Source: Sandaracinomonas sp041180785
GTDB taxonomy: Bacteria; Bacteroidota; Bacteroidia; Cytophagales; Spirosomataceae
Length of the DNA: 11,870 bases
NCBI GenBank assembly: GCA_041180785.1
Contig: JBEGQV010000010.1
Coordinates: 1 to 11,870, forward strand
Direction: 5' to 3'
The translations under genes and the position numbers were made by a program. Numbering within the stretch: position 1 is the first letter of the stretch; the number at the start of each line of letters is the position of its first letter. Below are positions 5,828 to 11,870 of this stretch, one piece after another. The notes beneath the pieces were generated by a model that saw nothing but the letters and a program-made list of their open reading frames with translations, made no database searches and was not told the DNA's origin.

Positions 5828-8476
5828 ATGGTGGATAAAGGTGCGGAGCGCGCAAGATTAAAAACTCGTAACGACAATAAAGGCTGGAAAAAGTGGGGAC
5901 CTTACCTGACTGAGCGTCAATGGGGAACTGTTCGAGAAGATTATTCGGCAGAAGGAAATGCATGGAGTACAATCTCGCATGATATGGCTCGTTCGAAAGC
6001 TTATCGCTGGGGTGAGGAAGGAATTGCAGGAATATCAGATAACAAACAACATATTTGTTTTGCACTTGCTTTTTGGAATCATAGGGATCATATTTTGAAA
6101 GAACGGTTCTTTGGTTTGACAGGAAGTGAGTCGAATCACGGTGAAGACGTCAAGGAATTGTACTATTACGAAGACTCAACTCCGACGCATTCTTACATGA
6201 GAATGCTTTACAAATATCCGCATCAAACCTTTCCCTATCAAAAATTAATTGACGAAAGTAGAAAGCGGAATCGCCTTGAACCTGAATACGAATTACTTGA
6301 TACAGGAATTTTTGATCGCGATGAATATTTTGACATTTCCATGGAATATGCCAAGGCTGATGAACAGGATATTTGTATTAAAATAACGGTAACCAATAAG
6401 TCGAAAGCGGCCGCCCCATTGACCGTATTGCCAACCATTTGGTTTAGAAATACTTGGTGCTGGGGATACGAAAATTACACCTACAAACCAATGCTTACAG
6501 GTGTTGGGCACTCGTTTATTGAAGTGGACCACAAGGTGGTGGGGCGATTCAAGTTATATGCAGAAAATGCAGATGAGTTATTGTTTTGCGACAATGAAAC
6601 CAACTTTGAGCGTTTGTATAATTCGCCAAATTATGGACCTTACACAAAAGATGGTATCAACGATTATGTAGTAAATAAAAATAAAGAGGCCGTTAATCCA
6701 AACCATATTGGTACAAAAGCTTCTTTTAAGTTTACCGATAAATTGAATGGCGGTGAAACGAAAGTTTACAGGCTACGTTTTTGTGAAAAAAGTATTAAAA
6801 ATCCGTTTGCGGATTTTGATGAGGTGTTTGAAGCGCGCATCAAAGAAGCAGATGCTTTTTACGACGACCTACATGCAGGCGTAAAAGATAAAAATTTGCG
6901 TGATTTACAGCGTCAATCGTATGCCGGAATGTTGTGGACCAAGCAGTGGTATTACTACAATGTACATGAGTGGTTGAAAGGAGATCCTTCCATGCCAAAA
7001 CCACACCCTGCTCGTAAAAATGGTCGAAATCATGCTTGGCGACACCTATATGCTGCTAACATTCTTTCCATGCCGGATAAATGGGAGTATCCTTGGTTCG
7101 CAGCTTGGGATTTGGCATTTCACACAATTCCCCTGGCTCGTTTAGATCCAGATTTTGCTAAACGTCAATTGGCAGTTATTCTACGTGAATATTACATGCA
7201 CCCTAATGGACAAATTCCAGCTTATGAATGGTCGTTCTCCGATGTAAATCCTCCTGTACACGCTTGGGCAACTTGGAAGGTGTATGAGATAGATAAAGCA
7301 AGCAATGGAGAAGGCGATATCACTTTTTTAGAGCGTATTTTCCATAAGTTGTTATTGAATTTTACCTGGTGGGTGAATTTAAAAGATGAGGGCGGAAATA
7401 ATATTTTCGGCGGAGGCTTTTTAGGAATGGATAATATTGGTGTGTTCGACCGTTCGGCTGCATTGCCAACTGGTGGTCACCTCGAACAAGCAGACGGAAC
7501 AGGTTGGATGGCGATGTATAGCCTCAATATGCTTCGGATCGCTTGTGAAATAGCCATTGAAAAACCGGTTTATCAAGACATGGCCTCTAAGTTTTTTGAG
7601 CACTTTTTGCATATTGCTGGTGCCATGCAAGCCATTGGTGGAGATAAATTGAATCTTTGGGATGAAGATGATCAATTCTATTATGATATGTTACATAAGG
7701 AGGATGGTCAGGCCCAATTATTAAAAGTTCGTTCCATGGTGGGACTCATTCCTTTATTTGCCGTGGAAGTGTTAACACCTGATTTACTTGAGAAACTGCC
7801 ACAATTTAAGCGTCGGGTGGAATGGGTGTTGAACAATCGCCCTGATTTAGCAGGTCTGATTTCTCGCTGGTATGAACCAGGCAAAGGAGAAAGTAGGTTG
7901 ATGTCGATTCTGCGTGGACACCGTATGAAGATGATTTTGAAAAAGATGTTCGACGAGGAAGAATTCTTGTCAGATTATGGAATCAGAACACTTTCTAAAT
8001 ACCATAAAGAAAATCCATATAAGTTTGAATACGAAGGTGGCGCAATACAGGTCGACTACAATCCTTCCGAGTCGACTGGCGATATGTTTGGTGGAAATTC
8101 CAATTGGCGTGGTCCTATTTGGTTTCCGATGAATTATTTGATCATCGATTCGCTAAATAAATTTTCGGATTATTATGGTTCCGATTACGAGGTGGAATAT
8201 CCTACGAATTCCGGACAAATGTTAAACATCAAAGATGCCTCCTTGGCTGTATCTAAACGATTGTTGGCCTTGTTCCAAAAAGGAAAAGATGGTAAAATAC
8301 CCATGTATGGGGAATACGAAAAAATGCAAGAAGACCCAGAATTCCACAAGCATCATCTCTTCTTTGAGTATTTTGACGGGGACACTGGAAAAGGTTTAGG
8401 TGCAAATCACCAAACGGGCTGGACAGGTCTAATATCAGAAATAATACATCAGTTATATGGAAAACAAGAGTCCTGA
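5828..8476 (+). CDS. GH63/MGH1-like glycoside hydrolase
   Basis: This is an 882-residue protein of the family usually annotated glucosidase or MGH1-like glycoside hydrolase, with an (alpha/alpha)6 barrel related to GH63. The N-terminal block has GPYLTERQWGTVREDYS (24-40), HDMARSKAYRWGEEGIAGISD (from H51) and ERFFGLTGSESNHGEDVKE (from E92), all strongly conserved in this group. The barrel has PWFAAWDLAFHT, with D428 as the likely general acid, and YEWSFSDVNPPVHAWATWK. NWRGPIWFPMNYL begins at N759, and FFEYFDGDTGKG follows, with E847 as the likely general base by analogy with GH63 enzymes such as E. coli YgjK. There is no signal peptide, so it is predicted to be cytoplasmic. The substrate is unknown; alpha-glucosides or glycosylglycerate-type compatible solutes are possible. 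The start is supported by conservation beginning near residue 20. Its last 20 nt overlap the RidA gene. Confidence 0.93.
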   Translation: MVDKGAERARLKTRNDNKGWKKWGPYLTERQWGTVREDYSAEGNAWSTISHDMARSKAYRWGEEGIAGISDNKQHICFALAFWNHRDHILKERFFGLTGSESNHGEDVKELYYYEDSTPTHSYMRMLYKYPHQTFPYQKLIDESRKRNRLEPEYELLDTGIFDRDEYFDISMEYAKADEQDICIKITVTNKSKAAAPLTVLPTIWFRNTWCWGYENYTYKPMLTGVGHSFIEVDHKVVGRFKLYAENADELLFCDNETNFERLYNSPNYGPYTKDGINDYVVNKNKEAVNPNHIGTKASFKFTDKLNGGETKVYRLRFCEKSIKNPFADFDEVFEARIKEADAFYDDLHAGVKDKNLRDLQRQSYAGMLWTKQWYYYNVHEWLKGDPSMPKPHPARKNGRNHAWRHLYAANILSMPDKWEYPWFAAWDLAFHTIPLARLDPDFAKRQLAVILREYYMHPNGQIPAYEWSFSDVNPPVHAWATWKVYEIDKASNGEGDITFLERIFHKLLLNFTWWVNLKDEGGNNIFGGGFLGMDNIGVFDRSAALPTGGHLEQADGTGWMAMYSLNMLRIACEIAIEKPVYQDMASKFFEHFLHIAGAMQAIGGDKLNLWDEDDQFYYDMLHKEDGQAQLLKVRSMVGLIPLFAVEVLTPDLLEKLPQFKRRVEWVLNNRPDLAGLISRWYEPGKGESRLMSILRGHRMKMILKKMFDEEEFLSDYGIRTLSKYHKENPYKFEYEGGAIQVDYNPSESTGDMFGGNSNWRGPIWFPMNYLIIDSLNKFSDYYGSDYEVEYPTNSGQMLNIKDASLAVSKRLLALFQKGKDGKIPMYGEYEKMQEDPEFHKHHLFFEYFDGDTGKGLGANHQTGWTGLISEIIHQLYGKQES

Positions 8477-8930
8477 GGCAAATTTTGCCGCATTGGGGTT
8501 GACATTACCCCCGGCCCCCAAGCCACTAGGGGTTTATAAGCCAGGTTTAAAAGTGGATCATTTTTATTATGTTTCTGGTCACGGACCCGTTCAAACAGAT
8601 GGCAAATTAATCATTGGTCGAGTTGGAAAAGACTTAACCATGGAAGAGGGGAAAGAGGCAGCACAGCAAGTTGGATTAACTATTTTGTCAACCTTGAAGA
8701 GTCAATTAGGAAGTTTGAATAAAATTAAGCGTGTCATTAAAGTTTTAGGTATGGTGAATGCAACCGATGATTTTGGTCGGCATCCTTATGTGATCAATGG
8801 CTGTAGCGAATTATTTGCCAAGATTTGGGGTGAAGAAAACGGTATTGGAGTTCGCAGTGCTGTAGGGATGGGGACCTTGCCGGATAATATTCCAGTGGAA
8901 ATTGAAGCGATGTTTGAATTAGCTGATTAA
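8457..8930 (+). CDS. RidA family protein (YjgF/YER057c/UK114)
   Basis: This 157-residue member of the Rid family resembles the longer YjgF-like endoribonuclease-annotated subgroup rather than short RidA proper. Classic RidA hydrolyses reactive enamine/imine intermediates released by PLP enzymes; this subgroup's own substrate is unclear. Visible features are DHFYYVSGHGPV (34-45), GRVGKDLTMEEGKEAA (54-69) and GVRSAVGMGTLPDNIPVEIEA (from G131). R133 and E150 match the conserved Arg and Glu of the Rid active site. The ATG at 8457 lies inside the end of the glycosidase gene in another frame. Alternative starts would cut into the conserved N-terminus ANFAALGLTLP, so the overlap looks real. A strong terminator follows the stop. 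Confidence 0.92.
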   Translation: MENKSPEANFAALGLTLPPAPKPLGVYKPGLKVDHFYYVSGHGPVQTDGKLIIGRVGKDLTMEEGKEAAQQVGLTILSTLKSQLGSLNKIKRVIKVLGMVNATDDFGRHPYVINGCSELFAKIWGEENGIGVRSAVGMGTLPDNIPVEIEAMFELAD

Positions 8931-8940
8931 ACAAAAAAAT

Positions 8941-8960
8941 AGGCTGCCGATTGGCAGCCT
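8941..8960. terminator. bidirectional intrinsic terminator
   Basis: AGGCTGCC, loop GATT and GGCAGCCT form a perfect 8-bp GC-rich stem. It is followed on the plus strand by the T-rich tract TCTTTTGTTGTTTCT and preceded by ACAAAAAAAT, which is the T-tract for the minus strand. It lies between the convergent RidA (stop ending at 8930) and cysN (stop at 8975) genes and can serve both. Confidence 0.9.
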
Positions 8961-8974
8961 TCTTTTGTTGTTTC

Positions 8975-10225
8975 TTAATTTAAAAATCCAACGCCTACCG
9001 TCGAATTACTGAATTCATCAATCAAAATGAATGCACCATTTGCAGGATTTTCAGCATAATGATCTGCCATGATGGGTTGGGCTGTACGTAAGGAGATACT
9101 TCCAATCTCATTTAATTTTAAGGATTCAATTCCTTCTTCGATGGATTGATTAATCACATCTAATTTGTTTTGAATCTGTGATATTTTTGCCTTTGTTTGG
9201 TGCACACCATGCTGCAATAAATAGGTTTTGCCTGACACTAAGGCTTGTTGGTCTAACCAACAAACTTTTGCAGAAAAATCTTTCACCTGAGGAGCAGCAT
9301 TGTCGGATGCCAACACCAAGCTATTTCCTCTTGAAATATCAACATCGGTAGCTAGCGAGATCACGACTGATTCACCTGCTTCAGCTGAATTTTTTGATTC
9401 TTCAAATTTTTCAATGCTTGAAATGGTGCTTTCTTGACCTGTGGGTAAGACACGAATGGTATCTCCAACCTTGAAAATGCCGGAAGATATTTTACCAGCA
9501 TAACCTCTGTAATCGTGGTATTCTTCAGTTTTTGGTCGAATTACCCATTGCACTTGGAAGCGAGCCGGTGCTTGGGATAATTGGTCTGCATATTGATAAG
9601 CTTCCAATTCGCCCAGTAAACTTTCACCCTTGAACCAGGTCATTTCAGTAGAGGGTTGAGTAATATTTTGACCAAATAATGAGGAGATGGGTAAATACGA
9701 AATTTCTTGACCTTCAAATTGCGTATTGGCAACCAAGGGTTTTAAACTTTCGATGATTTCTTCAAAACGCTCTTGTTTGTATTGTACCAAATCCATTTTG
9801 TTGATACAAATGACCACCTTTGGGATTCTTAATAAGGATGCGATGGATAAGTGTCGGGCAGTTTGTTCTACCACCCCTTGTCGCGCATCAATTAAGATTA
9901 AAGAAACTTTTGCTGTGGAGGCCCCAGTCACCATGTTACGCGTGTATTCTACGTGACCCGGTGTGTCTGCAATGATGTATTTACGTTTTGGTGTCGAGAA
10001 ATAGATATGGGCAACGTCTATGGTAATGCCTTGCTCTCTTTCTGCGATTAATCCGTCTGTTAAAAGGGAAAGGTCTAGAAAATCTAGTCCTTTTCTTTTA
10101 GAAGCAGTTTCTAATGCTTCAATTTTATCTTTGGTAATTGATTTTGTTTCGTAAAGTAAACGGCCAATCAAGGTGCTTTTTCCATCATCAACCGATCCTG
10201 CTGTTGCAATTCTTAAAATATCCAT
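8975..10225 (-). CDS. cysN: sulfate adenylyltransferase subunit 1 (GTPase)
   Basis: This 416-residue GTP-binding subunit of ATP sulfurylase uses GTP hydrolysis to drive formation of adenylylsulfate from ATP and sulfate with CysD. The G-domain motifs are complete: GSVDDGKS (10-17), EQGITID (64-70), DTPGH (87-91) and NKMD (142-145). EF-Tu-like beta-barrel domains follow, with RVLPTGQESTISSIE and the conserved end region. The protein stops after domain III, so there is no fused APS kinase (CysC) domain, unlike the NodQ-type fusions. It follows cysD with a 12-nt gap carrying purine-rich AGAAGAGAAG just before the ATG. It ends the cys cluster at the terminator 8941-8960. Confidence 0.97.
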   Translation of the reverse strand: MDILRIATAGSVDDGKSTLIGRLLYETKSITKDKIEALETASKRKGLDFLDLSLLTDGLIAEREQGITIDVAHIYFSTPKRKYIIADTPGHVEYTRNMVTGASTAKVSLILIDARQGVVEQTARHLSIASLLRIPKVVICINKMDLVQYKQERFEEIIESLKPLVANTQFEGQEISYLPISSLFGQNITQPSTEMTWFKGESLLGELEAYQYADQLSQAPARFQVQWVIRPKTEEYHDYRGYAGKISSGIFKVGDTIRVLPTGQESTISSIEKFEESKNSAEAGESVVISLATDVDISRGNSLVLASDNAAPQVKDFSAKVCWLDQQALVSGKTYLLQHGVHQTKAKISQIQNKLDVINQSIEEGIESLKLNEIGSISLRTAQPIMADHYAENPANGAFILIDEFSNSTVGVGFLN

Positions 10226-10237
10226 TTGCTTCTCTTC

Positions 10238-11152
10238 TTAAAAATAACCTTGTTGTTTTCTTTTTTCCATGGCCGCTTCTGAACGTTTATCGTCAATTCT
10301 TGCACCTCTTTCTGAGATTTCGGCGGCTAAAATTTCTTCAATGATGGTATCTAAATCAGCAGCCTCAGAGGAAACTGCTGCTGTACAAGTCATGTCACCT
10401 ACGGTTCTGAAGCGGACCGTTGTTTCGAACGGAATTTCGTCTGCTTCTTTGTTTAAGTATTCAGAATCTGCCCATAGCATGCCATCCCTTTCGATTACTT
10501 GGCGTTGGTGTGCAAAATAGATACTTGGTATTTCGATTTTTTCTTCCTTGATGTAGTTCCAAACATCTAATTCGGTCCAGTTTGAGATTGGAAAAACACG
10601 CACGTTTTCTCCTATTGCAATTCGTCCATTTAACATGTCAAATAATTCTGGACGCTGGCGTTTGGCATCCCATTGACCGAAGTCGTCACGTACTGAAAAG
10701 ATTCTTTCTTTGGCTCTCGCTTTTTCTTCATCTCTTCTTGCACCACCAATACAAGCATCAAATTTAAATTCTTCAATGGTATCTAATAAGGTTACCGTTT
10801 GAAGTACATTTCTTGAGGCGTATTTACCTGTTTCCTCTTTTGCTTTACCTTGATTGATGGAATCTTGGACATAACGCACAATGAGGTCGGCCCCTGTTTC
10901 TTTCACTAACCAATCTCTAAATTCTATTGTTTCCGGAAAGTTGTGGCCTGTATCGATATGAACTAATGGAAAAGGAATTTTTCCAGGATAAAATGCTTTT
11001 TGTGCCAATCGAACGAGTGTAATAGAATCTTTTCCGCCTGAAAATAATAAGGCAGGTCGTTCGAATTGTGCTGCCACTTCTCGCATGATGTAGATGGATT
11101 CATCCTCTAATCTTCGTGGAAATTGCCCAATTTTGTCGTTAATTACTGACAT
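10238..11152 (-). CDS. cysD: sulfate adenylyltransferase subunit 2
   Basis: This 304-residue catalytic subunit of ATP sulfurylase belongs to the N-type (PP-loop) ATP pyrophosphatase family. The PP-loop SGGKDS is at 38-43, followed by HIDTGHNFPETIEFRDW and GGARRDEEKARAKERIFSVRD, both diagnostic for CysD. The C-terminus has RFRTVGDMTCTAAV and ends MEKRKQQGYF, a common ending in this family. The length is standard. It is followed closely by cysN, its obligate partner. Upstream on the same strand are an A-rich leader and then the repeat-filled gap behind cysH. I see no TAnnTTTG element in the 50 nt before the start, so expression may depend on read-through from cysH. Confidence 0.97.
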   Translation of the reverse strand: MSVINDKIGQFPRRLEDESIYIMREVAAQFERPALLFSGGKDSITLVRLAQKAFYPGKIPFPLVHIDTGHNFPETIEFRDWLVKETGADLIVRYVQDSINQGKAKEETGKYASRNVLQTVTLLDTIEEFKFDACIGGARRDEEKARAKERIFSVRDDFGQWDAKRQRPELFDMLNGRIAIGENVRVFPISNWTELDVWNYIKEEKIEIPSIYFAHQRQVIERDGMLWADSEYLNKEADEIPFETTVRFRTVGDMTCTAAVSSEAADLDTIIEEILAAEISERGARIDDKRSEAAMEKRKQQGYF

Positions 11153-11190
11153 TATTTGTGTGTTAATCTTTGTTTTTATTTTATTTTTTT

Positions 11191-11232
11191 CCGGTTCCCG
11201 TTTTCCGGTTCCCGGATCTCGGTTCCCGGAGT
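11191..11232. repeat. 14-bp tandem repeat, three copies of CCGGTTCCCG
   Basis: CCGGTTCCCG begins at 11191 and 11205, and a variant TCGGTTCCCG begins at 11219, giving a regular 14-bp period. The third copy merges with the hairpin at 11225-11243. On the transcribed minus strand the core reads CGGGAACCGG. The array lies between cysH and cysD. Confidence 0.85.
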
Positions 11233-11243
11233 TTCACTCCGGG
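11225..11243. repeat. REP-like hairpin, 8-bp stem
   Basis: CCCGGAGT, loop TTC and ACTCCGGG form a perfect 8-bp stem. It is a transcribed hairpin in the cysH-cysD gap, with loop GAA on the minus strand. It lacks a following T-tract, so it looks like a REP-type or RNA-stability element rather than a terminator. Confidence 0.85.
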
Positions 11244-11254
11244 CTATTAAAAGT

Positions 11255-11271
11255 GAAGTCCTTCGGACTTC
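11255..11271. repeat. REP-like hairpin, 7-bp stem
   Basis: GAAGTCC, loop TTC and GGACTTC form a perfect 7-bp stem 11 bp away from the previous hairpin. The loop is the same (GAA on the minus strand), although the stem sequence is unrelated. Confidence 0.83.
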
Positions 11272-11285
11272 GTTGCACCTTATCG

Positions 11286-11320
11286 CTCATCCCTCATACC
11301 TATTACCTCATCCCTATTTA
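11286..11320. repeat. 7-bp tandem repeat (CTCATCC type)
   Basis: Five consecutive heptads start at 11286, 11293, 11300, 11307 and 11314. Two are exactly CTCATCC; the others share its CT start and differ by one to four bases. On the minus strand the unit is GGATGAG. The cysH stop codon (11314-11316) falls in the last, most diverged heptad, so the array begins right at the end of the gene. Confidence 0.7.
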
Positions 11321-11870
11321 TGCAACCCACATTCTTTCTGTGATTGTTCCCACCACCATCTTCCGGCTCGTGGATGCTCTCCTTCTGTTATTGCTCTTGT
11401 ACAAGGTGCACATCCGATGGAAATAAAACCTTTTTTATGTAAGGTGTTTTGCGGAATCGAATTGGTATTTAGATAGTTTTCTAATTGTTGAAATGTCCAA
11501 TCAATGATGGGATTGAATTTCAATAATTGTTTACTTTCATCCCATTCAAACATGGGCATGTTCGAGCGGTTGTCGGATTGTTCGGCGCGTAAGCCGGTTA
11601 TCCAAACTTCCGTTCCTTTCAGTGCTCTATTTAATGGTTCAATTTTTCGAATAAAGCAGCACTCTTTCCTGTTTTCAACTGAAGTGTAAAACGAGTTAAA
11701 TCCTTTTGCTTGCACAAGATCTTCTACTTTGCTGGTATTTGGAAAGAAAGTTTCTAAACTGATTTTGTATTTTTTGGTCGTAAGATCCATTAATTCATAG
11801 GACTCTTGAAATTGTCGACCTGTATCTAAAGTGAAAATTCTGAAACCTAAATTTTCCTTTGCTATGGCAT
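11314..11870 (-). CDS. cysH: APS reductase (CysH, 4Fe-4S type), N-terminus outside window
   Basis: CysH reduces activated sulfate to sulfite with thioredoxin-type donors. The frame is open to the window edge. Upstream of the in-frame Met at 11790 it encodes IFTLDTGRQFQESYEL, the conserved substrate-binding motif, so that Met is internal and the true start lies beyond 11870. Visible landmarks are ENRKECCFIRKIEPL, with the Cys pair at 11661-11656; WITGLRAEQS; and GCAPCTR, with Cys at 11412-11410 and 11403-11401. GEHPRAGRWWWE and the catalytic ECGLH (Cys at 11331-11329) follow. The CC...CxxC set binds a 4Fe-4S cluster and marks the enzymes that use APS rather than PAPS. This fits the lack of an APS kinase domain on CysN and of a separate cysC in the window. 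It is upstream of cysD and cysN in the same direction. Confidence 0.95.
   Translation of the reverse strand, partial: AIAKENLGFRIFTLDTGRQFQESYELMDLTTKKYKISLETFFPNTSKVEDLVQAKGFNSFYTSVENRKECCFIRKIEPLNRALKGTEVWITGLRAEQSDNRSNMPMFEWDESKQLLKFNPIIDWTFQQLENYLNTNSIPQNTLHKKGFISIGCAPCTRAITEGEHPRAGRWWWEQSQKECGLHK

Noticed and set aside
11094..11476. Two plus-strand open frames across the cysH-cysD gap
   Set aside because: They read through repeats and the antisense of cysH and cysD, and their translations are low-complexity with no family resemblance.
11788..11790. ATG as the start of cysH, giving a 158-residue protein
   Set aside because: The frame stays open upstream and encodes the conserved CysH motif IFTLDTGRQFQESYEL, so this Met is internal and the gene continues past the window.

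Overview
The window looks like chromosomal DNA of a Bacteroidota bacterium. I infer this from the AT-rich sequence, the absence of clear Shine-Dalgarno sites before most starts, two TAnnTTTG-type -7 elements, and a gene set typical of the phylum: a GSCFA-domain protein, a DUF885 lipoprotein, a Mrp without the C-terminal CxxC, and an unfused CysN. I cannot name a genus. Nearly everything is protein coding. No tRNA, rRNA, CRISPR array or transposase is visible.

Layout. (1) At 1-2419, on the minus strand, is a tight operon mrp > nifU-like > ddl with gaps of 8 and 4 nt. It encodes two Fe-S carrier/scaffold proteins followed by D-alanine--D-alanine ligase, whose C-terminus lies outside the window. 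(2) At 2493-3116 is a small 624-bp unit. It holds a DUF559/Vsr-like endonuclease gene bracketed by G/C-skewed hairpin repeats, with inverted ends (TTTGACCTCC ... GGAGGTCAAA) and a 28-bp tandem repeat on its right side. I read it as a possible repeat-plus-nuclease mobile unit, and it is the most interesting object here. (3) At 3132-5746, minus strand, are a DUF885 HExxPGHH lipoprotein and a GSCFA-family protein joined by a TAATG stop/start overlap. (4) At 5828-8930, plus strand, are an 882-residue GH63/MGH-like cytoplasmic glycosidase and a RidA-family protein overlapping by 20 nt. (5) A good bidirectional terminator sits at 8941-8960. (6) At 8975-11870, minus strand, is a sulfate-assimilation cluster cysH > cysD > cysN; cysH is cut off at the window edge. 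Between cysH and cysD lies a 161-bp gap packed with four kinds of short repeat.

How the genes work together. CysD and CysN activate sulfate to adenylylsulfate (APS). The CysH seen here has the CC...CxxC cysteine set of the 4Fe-4S APS reductases, so it should reduce APS directly to sulfite without an APS kinase; none is seen in this window. Mrp and the NifU-like protein are both Fe-S cluster handling proteins and plausibly act together. The glycosidase/RidA pair and the DUF885/GSCFA pair are translationally coupled by arrangement, but no shared pathway can be read from sequence.
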